A stretch of DNA of 64,000 nucleotides from Aquilaria yunnanensis (GCA_039654915.1 CM077600.1:41090492-41154491), one strand, 5' to 3'; positions 23,684 through 35,400 are shown, numbered from the stretch's first letter. Program-made: numbers and translations. The notes: generated by a model not told the origin, from the letters alone.

Positions 23684-24103
23684 TAATAATAAAAGTTAGC
23701 AAAGTTAGTAAAGTTAGTTGTTAATAATAATAATAATAACAATAAAAGTTAGTTGTTAGTTAGTTGTTAGTAATAATAACAACAATAATAAAAGTTAGTA
23801 AAGTTAGTTAATAATAATAATAATAATAACAATAAAAGTTAGTGGTTAGTTGTTAGTAATAATAACAACAATAATAAAAGTTAGTAAAGTTAGTTGTTAA
23901 TAATAATGATAATAACAATAAAAGTTAGTGGTTAGTTGTTAGTAATAATAACAACAATAATAAAAGTTAGTAAAGTTAGTTGTTAATAATAATGATAATA
24001 ACAATAAAAGTTAGTGGTTAGTTGTTAGTAATAATAACAACAATAATAAAAGTTAGTAAAGTTCTACAAAAAAAAAAAAATTAAAGGTTAGTGACTTATA
24101 ATG

Positions 24104-24150
<47 letters not shown>

Positions 24151-26193
24151 GTAATAATAACAAGTAAAACAATGGCTAATTTGTAAATTAGAACAATATT
24201 AGGGTCTCGGATAAACGAATCAAATAAGATCTAACCAGCTCACACAATTATACTTAATATTAATTCTTTAAGTTTATTCATATTCTTAAATAAATGAACA
24301 AACAAAGAGATAAAAGAAAATAAACATTAGTAACCAAATTGTAAATCCAAAACAGCTTAAAAGTCTCAGACGATCAAATTAAATAAATTGAGTGACAAAT
24401 TATTTATTAAAAAAATATTTATACAACCTAATCATGTAATTAATCTTAATGTTAATTTCTAAGTTAATTTATGCCTTTAATTTAGCTGAACAAACAAAAG
24501 CATATTGGAAAAATAAGTAAATTAATGACTTAATTGCAAAAATAAAAAAACAACATTAGAGTCCCAATTAGACAAATCAAATAAATCCAGGGACAAAATT
24601 AATTATGCCAAAATTGTAGACTTTTGAATCAGATTCTGAGTTGAGAACGGGTCGATTTGCAATCTGAGTTTCATTATTTAATTTCTGCTTTTGTTTGCTT
24701 TAAATAATATCAATTGATATCCAAACCATGGATTCTAACCGAATCATCTGGATATGGATTTTTTGATTTACTAGTTATCCTAAATTCATTCAAGAGTTTT
24801 ATTAGATCCACGTGAAAAATGAAAAATTTTTTAGATGCATCGTGAATATTAAATAATAAATGAACTATCCCAAGATTAAATAGATAAAAAGAAAAAAATA
24901 AGTAAAACAATCTAGATTATAATCCTACATGAATTTTATGGCTAAATTTAAATGAATGGTCAAAATAGACAAAATAAACAAAGGAACTTAAAGCAAAGAA
25001 AACAATAAAACTTGCTAAGTGGTTAATCTGCAAAAATAGAATATGTTAGTGACTTAAATGATCAAAATAAAGAAAGCTAAGGTCTAAATAGGATTTTACC
25101 CAGAAAAACGTAAAAGAACAGTCTTTGACTTTTGGTCAAAAATTAAAAACGCCTATGGCGTTTTCTTTACTGTCTTCTTCTTCATTCAGGCGTCTTCGGA
25201 CTGGCGCGAGAAGGGCGACGGACGGGGGACTGGAGGGGCACCTGGATGACGGCGGTGCGACGGCAGAGAGGCGCAGCGCGGTGGTCGTCGGATGGGCTAA
25301 CGGAGCGGGAAGAAACAGGAGAGGTGGCCGGCAGCAATGGAGGGAGATTGATGACGCGAGGAGAGCGTCTGACGGCGTTGGTGAACGGAGGGTCGGGCTG
25401 GCGGCGTGACGAACGGAGGGTAACGCCAGTGACGGGAACGACAGCGGCGTCGCGTCCGGCGAAGTGAAGGTTCCTGGACTCGTTGACAGCACGGCAATTG
25501 ACAGGGGCTGCTGAAGGTGACGATGTGAGGACGGAGCGGGGAACGGTGAAGGATTGACAGCATGAAGACGACTACGGTGACGACGTGGTGGAACGCGAAC
25601 GGAGACGAAGGAGATGGAATCAGAGAGTTATACGAGAGAGAGAGAAATGAATTTGGAGAGAGAGAGAGAGAGAGTGGGGAGAGCAGCCTGCGAGGGAGAA
25701 AAGTGAGTCTTTAGGCCAGAGAGCTCAGCGAATGAGAGAAGAGAAAGAGAGAGATTCGAAAGACAGAGAGAAAACAGAGAGCAGGCGGGGAGGAGAGGGA
25801 GAGAAGGCCAAGTCACGAAAGAGGGAGAGGCAGAAAAGTGAGCAGGCTGGAGGGAGAGGAAGACGAGCCCGAGCCAGTCTGCCAGTATTGAGAGAGAGAG
25901 AGCTCTCCTGTCCGAGAGAGAGCGTCCCCCCCCTGGATTAATAATTCCCCCCAAAAGGATCAAGAAGGGAGCAGACGAGATATTTTTTAATTTTTTTATT
26001 ATTATTTATTTTTTATAATTATTTTTTATTTTTACATTATATTTATTATTACACACACATATTTTTAATTAATTTGATTTGATTTGATTTGATTTGATTT
26101 ATAATTAATTAATTAATTAATTTTTTTTCATTAATTAATAATTATTTTTAACATACATTCTATAAAACAAAAATGCCCCTAAAATAATATATA

Positions 26194-26230
<37 letters not shown>

Positions 26231-26272
26231 TATGTCTTTTCTTTTAAGGTCGGACGAAATTGGGTGTCAACA
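22574..26272 (-). mobile_element. Solo LTR A, Ty3/gypsy Tat/Ogre-like, minus orientation
   Basis: Read on the minus strand it begins TGTTGACACCCAATTTCGTC (26272) and ends GACGTTGCCACA (22574), the TG...CA ends expected of an LTR, 3.70 kb. Flanks TCAAC and TCAAT match at 4 of 5 bases. It is the same family as LTR B (28258-30925). Near its end both carry CGGGAGTACGGTTACGC-type sequence and a GGTGGCGACTCC motif. A GC-rich, strand-ambiguous block at 25140-25950 with long GA/CT tracts corresponds to the leader just downstream of the promoter in LTR B. No gag or pol lies between or beside the two LTRs, so it is a solo LTR. The Tat/Ogre label is by resemblance of ends only. Confidence 0.75.
23641..24066. 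repeat. (AAT)n tract plus four 86 bp tandem repeats in LTR A
   Basis: After an (AAT)n run, a unit starting AAAAGTTAGTAAAGTTAGT recurs at 23790, 23876, 23962 and 24048, exactly 86 bp apart; a more diverged unit starts at 23691. Each unit contains two AAAAGTTAGT half-motifs, so it looks like a dimer of a unit of about 43 bp. A second (AAT)n run follows at 24104-24150. Confidence 0.85.
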
Positions 26273-26580
26273 TCAATAAGTTCAAGAGAATCTCAATTAC
26301 TACCCACAAACGAAGTTTAAATATTGATGTCGGCTTTAAAGAAGTGGTTCAAATGTTAGATTAATAAACTTCAAAGGCACTGGGGGCAGAAGTATAAAAT
26401 GTAGGGGCTAAACTTGGTATTTTATGTTAAGATTCTGTTAGAATTAACAGAAAAAATTACAAGAGTGGGCAATTTGAACCTACTTAGAAACGTCAGTGGT
26501 TTATTTAGCAAAAAAAAAAATGTTGGTGAATCGGACCAGCACAAAACTATTAGTGGTTTATTCATTATTTTTTTTTCTTT

Positions 26581-27079
26581 TCAATTAGTATTTGACCTAT
26601 GGTTTAAATGGTCTACGAGCTAGCGATTCTTTTCCAGTTTTTAGCGGTTTAAAGCAGGTTTAACCTTTGGCATAGATGAGCCAGAAATCGAGCTGACATA
26701 AGCTATGGTCACGGTTGAACCGGTCCGATGGGTTGGTCCAGCCCAGTTCTGACAACCATGCTCGTTCAAAGCTGTCTGTCGAAGTGTTTATGTTATTGGC
26801 GACATCCTTGAAATTCTGGTGGTGGAACAACGGAGAGTATGCTCAAAACTTCACTTTTCATTAGGGGTGAAAAATAAACAAACAGTTCAAGCTCGGCTCG
26901 ATTTAAAGTTCGTTCGTGATTTGTTCGAAAAGTTTACCAAGCCAAGCTTGAATAAAATTTAAAGCTCGATATACAATTCAAACAAAGCCCGATTTGCTTA
27001 CTACTCTACTCGACTCGATCTAATTTTAAATTTTTTCCTTAATTTAAATGAACAGCTCAAGCTTAATCAGATAAGAACT
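26581..27079. other. Repeat-derived spacer
   Basis: Contains GTTGAACCGGTCCGATGGG (26722) and, at 26880-27070, a run of AGCTCGGCTCGATT, AAGCTCGAT and GCCCGATTTG words. These are familiar plant repeat textures. No gene. Confidence 0.45.
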
Positions 27080-27310
27080 CGAGTTCTGAGACTGTCCACC
27101 TAAGTGTACTTACACTTAGTAACCCCGTTAGCTATGGACGGTTTCCATCCATTAACCCATACGTTATCCATCATTCAAAAAAAAAAATCAGCGACGCGAA
27201 AAATCAGGCACGAACTCAAGCAGTTTCCTGATTTCAGCCCCCTTCCCATACAATTATTTACCTAGACCACAATACAACCCTAAATCGAAGACAAAATCAA
27301 CCAAAAAGGG

Positions 27311-27700
27311 GGCGACGGTTCGCGCACTCTGATTCTTCAAACGCGCCGGCGACGGAGGAGGACAAGAGAAGTCACGTCTCTCACCGGAAAAGAGTACGAC
27401 GGCAATAAAGGCGAAAAGAGTACAGCATCGTTACGGGAGACGGTGATTGCGGTGGTTTATGAGAAGACCGAGTGGGCTAGGACGGTGCATGCGGTGGGTT
27501 CGTGCACACTGATTCTTCTAACGCGCCGGTGACAGAGGAGGAAAAGACAAGTCGCGTCTCCACACAGAAAAGAGTACGACGGCAATAAGGGTGAAAAGAG
27601 TGCCGCGTCGACCCAGGAGACGTTGATTGCGGTGGTTTGAGAGAAGGCCGAGTTCCGTTCGACTGCCGACAACGGTACCTGCGGTGGGTTGTGAGCATAA
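27311..27700. repeat. 180 bp tandem duplication, two copies, GC-rich
   Basis: The block beginning GGTTCGCGCACTCTGATTCT (27318) recurs as GGTTCGTGCACACTGATTCT exactly 180 bp later. The two copies stay aligned through AACGCGCCGG, AAAAGAGTACGACGGCAATA and GATTGCGGTGGTTT, and a third start (GCGGTGGGTTGTGAGC) follows. It is GC-rich against an AT-rich background and lies inside the left part of the Mutator-like element, upstream of the protease gene. All three minus-strand frames are open here, which is a composition effect. Confidence 0.8.
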
Positions 27701-28764
27701 CAAAAGGTGCGATTCCAGATTTCAAAAATTTTTGGTTGGATTCGTGTGTTGTTTGTAACGATTTTGTATTATTTTGTCTGCTGAGATTGTTTATTATAAT
27801 CTTGGTGTATTATCTGGTGGTGGGTATGTATGATCCCACGTTCGATTTGTATGTCTATGTGATTTTGTGTATGATCCTAGGAGCGATTTGTTTGTCTATT
27901 ATTTTGTATGATCCCAGGAGTGATTTTGTATGAGTACTTCTGATTAACAGGATAACACATATGGTCATATATGTTCCCACGTTCAAAATGTGTGATATGT
28001 ATTATTTGGGTTTTTTCTTAACGGCACACATATCGGTGAGATACGTTGCATAATTTTTGTATATAGGAAAAAACACAGTTTGACATCTTGCAAAAAATAT
28101 TGGTATTTGTAGTTGGTATTTGCTGCATACCATATTGGGGTGGATATAAGTGCGGAGCAAATAAATGAAAACAAGGAAACATATGACAGATTGGTCGACA
28201 CAATTACGAGCTGGGCTGAGGCGAACCACATAGAGAACCTCAATGAATATGACTTGGTGTTGACACCCAATTTCGTCCGGGTGTTTTAAAATTTTGAAAA
28301 AAATTTTATTAAAAAAAATTAATTAAAAAAATATATATATATATTACTATTATTATTAAAAAAAATTTAATTAGTTTAAAATATATTTTTGTTTTGTGAA
28401 AATTTGATTTAAAATGATATATGTGTGAATATGTGTATGTTTGAAATAAAATAAAATTTCATGAAAAAATGACAAAAAATTAAAAGTTTGAGGTAAAAAT
28501 GACAAAATTGAGAAGTTTCGGAAAAAATTGACAAATTCTAAAAGTTCCAGGAGCATTTGGTAGTTTGTCACATAAAATTTTGAGCCTGCCGACGTTTTTG
28601 GCTCAAATTGACAGAAAACGACAAAATTGTCAAAATCAGAAGCTTCAGGAACTTATCCTGAGGCTGAGAGACGTAAAGGACTAAAATTGTCATTTTACCA
28701 ATTTAAGAGATAAGTTTGAAATTTTTTATTAATTTATCCATCAACAGTTCAGCTAAACTTCCTC

Positions 28765-28772
28765 TATAAATA
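28765..28772 (+). promoter_or_regulatory. TATA box of LTR B
   Basis: TATAAATA within CCTCTATAAATAGCCCC. A likely transcribed leader follows: GAACACAG, then from 28900 a CT-rich, GC-rich block. This is the usual layout at the U3/R border of plant LTRs. If active it would transcribe rightward into the Ulp1 exons at 31239. Confidence 0.55.
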
Positions 28773-29389
28773 GCCCCCCAAATTTTGTGCTGAACACAGA
28801 AAAAAATACAGAGAAAGCTTAGAGCTCCGTTTTAAAAAATAGAAAAAATTACTGCCTTAGCCCCTGGCTCTCCTTCCTTTCTCCAGAAAATCCCAAAATT
28901 TTTTATTTTGACAGTTCGACCATCTTCTTCCTTCCATTTCCCGTGCGTTCTCTCTCTCTCTCCTCTCGTTTTCTCTCTCTTTCTCCTTCCTCTGCCGGCC
29001 GTCGCCTGCCGCCGCTCCGTCCGCGCCGCCGCCACGCCGCCGCTGCGTTCCTCCCTTGCGCCACCCTGCCCTTCCTCTTCCTCCCCTGCGCCGTGCCTGC
29101 TCCTCCCTCCTCCTCCCTCGCGTGTGCTCTGTCTCACGTTCCCAGCAAAATTCAAAATTAAAACTAAAGGGTACAACCCTTGTTTTGTCCTCTATTTTTT
29201 TTATTTCTTTCACTTTGGTCACTAACCTTTAATTTTGTTCTTGCAGAATTAATTCCTAACTATTTTAATTTTTACTTGTTTTACTTATTTGTTATTATTA
29301 CTAACCCTTTTTTTTTTTGTTATTAACTTACTAACAACTAACTTTTAATATTATTATTGTCACTAACCTTTTAATTTTTGCATTATTAC

Positions 29390-29790
29390 TAACTTTTATT
29401 ATTGTTGTTAACAATTAATTTAATTAACTTGGCTAACTTTTATTATTGTTGTTAATTAATTAATTTAATTAACTTGGCTAGCTTTTTGTTAATTAATTAA
29501 TTTAATTAATTTGGCTAACTTTTTATTTATTGTTGTTAATTAATTTAATTAATTTGGCTAACTTTTTATTTATTGTTGTTAATTAATTTAATTAATTTGG
29601 CTAACTTTTTATTATTGTTGTTAATTAATTAATTTAATTAACTTGGCTAACTTTTTACTGTTGTTAATTAATTAATTTAATTAACTTGGCTAACTTTTTA
29701 TTATTGTGGTTAATTAATTAATTTAATTAACTTGACTAACTTTTTATTATTGTTGTCTAACAATTAATTTAATTAACTTTGCTAACATTT
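29390..29790. repeat. About 45 bp tandem repeat in LTR B
   Basis: A unit of the form TTAATTAACTTGGCTAACTT, TTTATTATTGTTGTTAATTAA recurs 8-9 times; the GGCTAAC anchor falls at 29431, 29476, 29513, 29556, 29599, 29645 and 29688 (spacings 37-46 bp), then in changed form at 29734 and 29781. It occupies the same relative place as the 86 bp array of LTR A, read on the opposite strand. Confidence 0.8.
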
Positions 29791-31866
29791 ATTATTATTT
29801 TTAAAGTGGATGGCCAAAAAGCCCCACTTTATTATTATTAATTTTTTTTCTTTATATAATTTTTTTATTTAATTCACCTTTACCCTTTACTAATTAATAA
29901 ATAAATGAAAATTAAAAGAAGATTATTTTGTAATTAATTATTAAGGCTAATAAAAATTATTTTTAAAAGAGCCAATTATTTTTATTTTTATATACATGTT
30001 TTTAATTCTTTAAAGATAACAAAAAGTTAAAATTAATTTTAATAGTTATTTTTATCCAGTAAAAATAATAAAAAAATAAAAATAAAACCTGTTTAAAAAA
30101 ATACATGAAAATTAAGACTTTATATTTTACTGATTTATTTAAAATATAACTTTTAAATCCACTAAAATAATAAATATTTTTCATTAAACAAGAAAACAAA
30201 AAGAAAATTAAAACAAGATAAGAAAAAGATAAGAAAGATAAGAAAAAGATAATAAAGATAAGAAAGATAAGATAAGATAAGAAAGATAAGAAGGAAAAGA
30301 AAGAAAAGAAAGAAAAATATAGAAAATAAAAATTTTTAGATTATTAATGAATCTAACAATTAGTAATTAAACTAATAATTAATTCCATAAAAATAAGAAT
30401 TAAATAATTAACTATAAATTAAATCAACTTACATATCCGGATGATCCGTCAGGATCTGCGGTTTAAAAAAAATATCACCCTTTTAATTAAATAAATTAAA
30501 TAAAAAAAAAGATAAAAATCCATATTTACAATATGGATTAAATTATTTAAAAGTTCACCAAATTCCGTGTCCAAATGACTCGGCAGAGTCCATGGTTCGG
30601 AATCAAAAATCTTCCGTGTCCAAATGACTCGGCAGAGTCCATGGTTCGGAAGTATAAAATTTCATACAAATTAATTAATTTAAAAATCCACATTTCGACT
30701 AATCCAGTTAAAATTTCTAATTTTGAAAATTAACTGAGAATTATTTAAAAACAAAGCAAAACAAAATTAAAATCAACTAAGGTGCCAATTTTTGGGCGTT
30801 TTAACAAAGTTGTTTTAACGTAACCGTACTCCCGATCCCCGAACTCTCGCAGACCAATTTTAAGGTGACCAATCGACCTAAGAAAACTGATTGGTGGCGA
30901 CTCCCGAAAACCCGACGTTGCCACACTTGGTAAGCTCAACTATCTTGTAGTGATATCTTATGTATTCTACTGTGATCTTAATGTATTATTCTGGGGGCCG
31001 TTTGTGTGATACTGATTTACTTGTGTGATTAAATTACTGTGTACTGTATGTATTATTTTAGGATCTATTTGTGTGTTGCTGTGTACTTTATGTATTATTC
31101 TGAGAACTGTTTCTGATACTGTGTGAGTAATGGGTGATTATTTAGGAGGTATCTTATTTATACAACTGTGTACACTTATGTATTATTCTGAGAGTTGTTC
31201 ATGTGCTACTGTGTCATAATTGTGTGATTATTATGCAGGTGTTCTTCCCTATTTTACTTTCTGGCCACTATTTTGTTGTATGCATTAACTTTAAAAACAA
31301 TGTTATACAAGTCCTGAACAATTTGACGGAGGACTTCCGTTTGTATGGGGAGTTAGAAGGTCAAATTGTAAGTAATACTCTCAACATACCTTTTGCTTGT
31401 GTGTTGGTTGTTGAGAGAATAAACTTACGTAGTTTGCACATGTGCATTTTCTCTTCTAGAGCATCCTTTTCGCGCAATATCTTAATGATATCAAGCACCC
31501 GAAAGCGGCAGATTTCATGAAATATGAATGGTGCCATTTCACGCCTACTTGGAAGAGTAAAATGAAAGGGCAATCTTACTTGTCTAATGTTAAGGACTGC
31601 GGCGTCTTCACGATGAAGCATATGGAACTTTTTTAGGGTGGAGCATTTGATAGCGATCTCGGACCGGTATGTTATTTGTTCTTCTTTATTCTGGAGTTAA
31701 GTGTATTGTAAATAGTACTTGAATACTAGATTTACATCAATCATAGGATAGGGCATCTCGATACCATAAGCGTGTTATTGCGGCGACAATTTTAAAGCAT
31801 GAAGCAAACAAAATTAGGGAGCAAATCATTGCAGATGCGAACAAAGCCATAGAAAAGGAAGCATAA

Positions 31867-32443
31867 TGTTGACGCAACAATATTGTGGTTTTAAACATTA
31901 TTTGTTTAGTTCTGACTTTTGGTTAACACCTTGTGGATTTGTGAATTTAACTGTTAGCTTCCAAGTATTTATGTGAGGATTTGCTAGCAGCCATTTTTGT
32001 TTGCAGTTACACAACCATTGGCCAACACGTTAATACATAATATTTATATCCACAAACATATGGAATTGAAGCAGCGTAAAAATGCAAGCCAAATCATATC
32101 AACTTTACAAAGATACCTTACAGAAAATGGAACGAATGCAAGTGCAGGCAAACATGAGACAAGTCCTACAAGAACTCACGCAAGTATTAATTAGCTGTCA
32201 TACATTTTGGTTGCAGTTGGACACATGTGAGTCCCGGTAATTTACAAACTATAGTCATTTATTTATTATGCAAACTTAGTGAATTTAAACAGTTACATAA
32301 TTAAACGAGTTTCATGCAAAAAAAAAAAACATACATATTATCAGTCATTATTGTGCAAATGAGAAACTTGGTGAATGAACTGACTCCCCCATTGTGTAAA
32401 AAAAATAAAATAAAACACATCAAGGATATAGTTACAAATGAAA
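31867..32443. other. Spacer between the convergent protease and transposase genes
   Basis: 577 bp with no gene. It should hold the 3' untranslated ends of both genes. Frames at 31997-32194 and 32314-32517 are short and unrecognised. Confidence 0.4.
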
Positions 32444-35400
32444 CTACTTCCTCTTCCGAGTTCTCGAATGCAGCCTCTCAGCAACGCTTTTGCACCTTTT
32501 TCGCCCAAAGGTGTTAGTTTTCACGAATTCGGGATCCTTGAGCTGTGAACTTCTTCCAGTCAGATAAGAAGGGAACTCGGGTGTGCTGCCATACAAGTCC
32601 CTTACAGAACGTTTCAATGACTGGAGGCCTTCATCAAAACATTTTCTACCTACAGAGTCATTCATGCAACGGGCAACTAAATTATAACACTCACGCATAG
32701 TGTTCGTGCGCCAGCAAAATCGTTGTAGCCTCTCTTGCCCTTCAGTAGAACCCATCAACTCATCAGAGTATGTCCTCGCATTTCTCGACCATCTTTTCAT
32801 GATATACTGATCTGGTATCCTTTCTTTACCCCTCAAATCTAAAATGCGCAAAGCATGAGCACACAGGTACCCTTGTTGGTTAAAGAACTTGCACGAGCAC
32901 TCCACATTTTTCATCAATGGCTCATATCTAACAAAAAACACACGAGGATCCCGGCGGCCCAAGGATACATTATAACACTCAACCCCACCATCATTTCTAA
33001 CAAACTGGAATTTTGTGCCGGACGCAAAACTAAATTGCTCCTGAAAGTCTTTGAATAGTCTAAAACTATAAATGGTAGACGCATGAATCAAAATATCATT
33101 TGGCAACGAAACCTCGTACTCCCCAGAGTTATTAAAATCTGTCTCAAGCTCGTTGTGCCTCCATTCTTTAACTCGTACCTCAATAGCTTTGAAAATATCA
33201 AGCAACCCCATCTGCTTATTGGCAAGCGAAGTAAGGACACTATTTGTGCTCTCACTCCGTTGTGTGGACAATGTACCTATAAGAATTATAAACAAACAAT
33301 CATATAAGCACACAATAATAGTGCAGGATAATACATCTGTCAGATAGTACCATACAATACAGTAATATAATAATACAATTACATTATCAGTTCACAGTAT
33401 GATAGTCGAAGTAAAAAACTTGAACATACAACTAATCCATGGACACACACAAAACTGTGCTAGATTGATACAATAGATATACCTGCCGAGAAAATGTCCC
33501 TGCACAAACATGGAGCCCACCTTTCACGTATCCTCCAAATGATTTTAACCAATTATCATCTGAGCACCCAAATTCATCACACATTTCATTCCAATTACGC
33601 TCAAGCTCGTCTTCGGTCAAACAATCATAAATGCACTTCATCAATTTGCCACGAAAACCGACCCGGCAACACAAATGACGAAACTTAGTAGGTACCTTCT
33701 CTGATATGTGCCATAAACATAACCTATGCTTAGTTTCCTTGAAGACACTATCAAACGCATGTAAGAAAGCATTGTCTTGGTCTGAGAACAACGTCTTTGG
33801 CTCGATTCCATCCATACTACTTAAGAAGGTCTTCAGAAGCCATTCAAAAGCCCTTGCTTTCTGCTCCACTAAGAACGCACAGCCAAACATGACATTCTGC
33901 CGATGGTGGTTCGCCCCAACGATTGGCACACAAAACATATTATACCGGTTCGTCCGATACGTTGTGTCCACCGAGACTAGATCGCCAAATAGAAGATAAT
34001 CAGCCTTCATTTGACCATCACGCCAAAAAAAATTGCTCAACTTACCCATCTCATCAACCTCGATGGCATAGAAAAAATCTGGGTCAGTTTTGGCACGTTC
34101 TTTGAAACTATCGACTAATGATGCAGCATCACCCTTGCCAGCAACCTCAGCCCTTACGGATGCAACTTTGTTGTACAAAGTTTTTTTCTTAACTCCAGAC
34201 TGCTTAGGTCCACCCGTTTCATTGTTCAACACCCTAAATGTATCAATAACTCTAATACCACTGTTCACCAATGACATTAGCGTCCCGAATTGCTCCCTCA
34301 TCATCTCTTTACTTGTGCTCAGCAAATGCCGCATCTGTGTCGGCATAAATGGATGGTTGTGGTCCCTATTATGCCGAACACAAATCCACTGCCCATCCTG
34401 CTTACACTTAAACCAAATATGAGCAGTGCAGCCACACCTCAATGTATGCTTCCGATACGATACTTCCCCATCCTTATTCTTCGCCGAATTTTTTGTCCCT
34501 TGCCTATGACAACAAAACTCAGCAGCATACACTACTTCACGCCTCTTCCGAACTCTATTTCGACGAGCCTTGAACCCATTCTCAATAGCATATCTACTAA
34601 AGAATGTGAAAGCAGCTTCTAAACTCTCGAAAACAAGTCCTTCTAAAGAATCTTGTTCAATTCCACCTAACAATTGAAACACAAAATGCAAATTATTTTC
34701 TTCGATTAATGTACCTATGATATTTAGAAACCTAGAATGATAAAAGGGGTAGGACAACTAATAATATATACATACAATCGATAAATACATAATTCACACG
34801 AATAAACACGTTAAAATGCAATTGAAACATAAAATGGAACCTATTACAATAGAACAATGGATAATACAAACGTATAACAGATAAATACATAATATATACA
34901 GAAACACACATACTAAGACCTGTAACACACATAAAGTAATAATGACTGGTGTGATGCAAAAAATTACAAAACACGTGCCAGCAGCATGCATCTTATACCC
35001 ACCCTCATCGACCCCTTTACTCTGCTCCCCTGTACCAGCTACAACCTGATAATCTTCTTCTACAAATGTACCTATGAAAATTAGAAAGTAGGACCAGAAG
35101 TAAGAAATGGGAAAAACCACCACAGTTGAATATGACAAGACGAATGAAACGAATAATACAAACATATAACAGATAAACAAAAATTTTATACAACAACACA
35201 CATAGTAAACTTTGTACCACACAAAAAAAATAACAATCAGTGTGAAGAAAACAAATGCATCTGATACCCACCATCACCGACCCCTTCATTCAGCCACCCT
35301 CTATCAGCTACAACCTGATCATCTTCTTCTATGAAAGTACCTATTAACTAGAAGTAAGAATTGGCAAAAACATAACAACAGAAGAACACAAAAAAAAAAA

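Larger units (their letters stand above)
22100..26580. mobile_element. Fold-back element split by an inserted solo LTR
   Basis: The left arm (about 22100-22340) pairs with the reverse complement of the right arm (about 26340-26580). Shared blocks are AATAAACCACTAA, GTCCGATTCACC-like sequence, GCTAAATAAACCACT and CAAATTGCCCAC-like sequence. Removing the LTR at 22574-26272 leaves an element of about 780 bp that is mostly inverted repeat. No transposase and no confirmed target duplication. Its word TAAACCACTAAC recurs within each arm. Confidence 0.55.
28258..30925 (+). mobile_element. Solo LTR B, Ty3/gypsy Tat/Ogre-like, plus orientation
   Basis: It begins TGTTGACACCCAATTTCGTC and ends GACGTTGCCACA, 2.67 kb, with a perfect 5 bp target duplication CTTGG at 28253-28257 and 30926-30930. 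No internal retrotransposon genes are present, so it is a solo LTR left by recombination between two LTRs. It matches LTR A (22574-26272) in the opposite orientation, but is 1.03 kb shorter. A 45 bp stretch around CCGTGTCCAAATGACTCGGC is tandemly duplicated at 30565-30655. The insertion lies on the exon/intron boundary of the Ulp1 gene. Confidence 0.85.
28113..31866 (+). pseudogene. Ulp1-like cysteine protease (peptidase C48) of the Mutator element, disrupted
   Basis: Ulp1 proteases remove SUMO-like tags; element-borne copies are a known plant class of unclear role. Exons read as 28113-28256, 31239-31367, 31460-31666 and 31747-31866, all GT-AG and phase 0. The catalytic His block is FFPILLSGHYFVVCINF, and the catalytic Cys lies in NVKDCGVFTMKHMELF. 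The usual Asp position (VLDN) reads VLNN, so the triad lacks its Asp. An in-frame TAG lies at 31634-31636 just after MKHMELF. A 2.67 kb solo LTR (28258-30925) is inserted at the end of the first recognised exon. The tail DRASRYHKRVIAATILKHEA continues to a normal stop at 31864. The N-terminal half of the gene was not recognised upstream. Exon structure is intact, so decay is recent. Confidence 0.75.

Noticed and set aside
25125..25963. Overlapping open frames of 69-118 codons on both strands
   Set aside because: The block is GC-rich and GA/CT-repetitive, open in several frames at once, and lies in the leader-like part of LTR A.
28832..29225. Frames of 72-121 codons rich in Arg, Gly, Ser and Pro on both strands
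   Set aside because: Same explanation: the CT- and GC-rich leader region of LTR B. Translations are low complexity.
33432..33483. CAG-GTATAT as the donor of the main transposase exon
   Set aside because: It looks stronger, but joins to the next exon in the wrong phase; the AAAG-GTGGGC site at 33521 keeps phase 1 and restores the TLSTQRSES motif, as the other introns do.
33494..34622. Plus-strand frames of up to 110 codons
   Set aside because: Antisense of the FAR1-type transposase exon.
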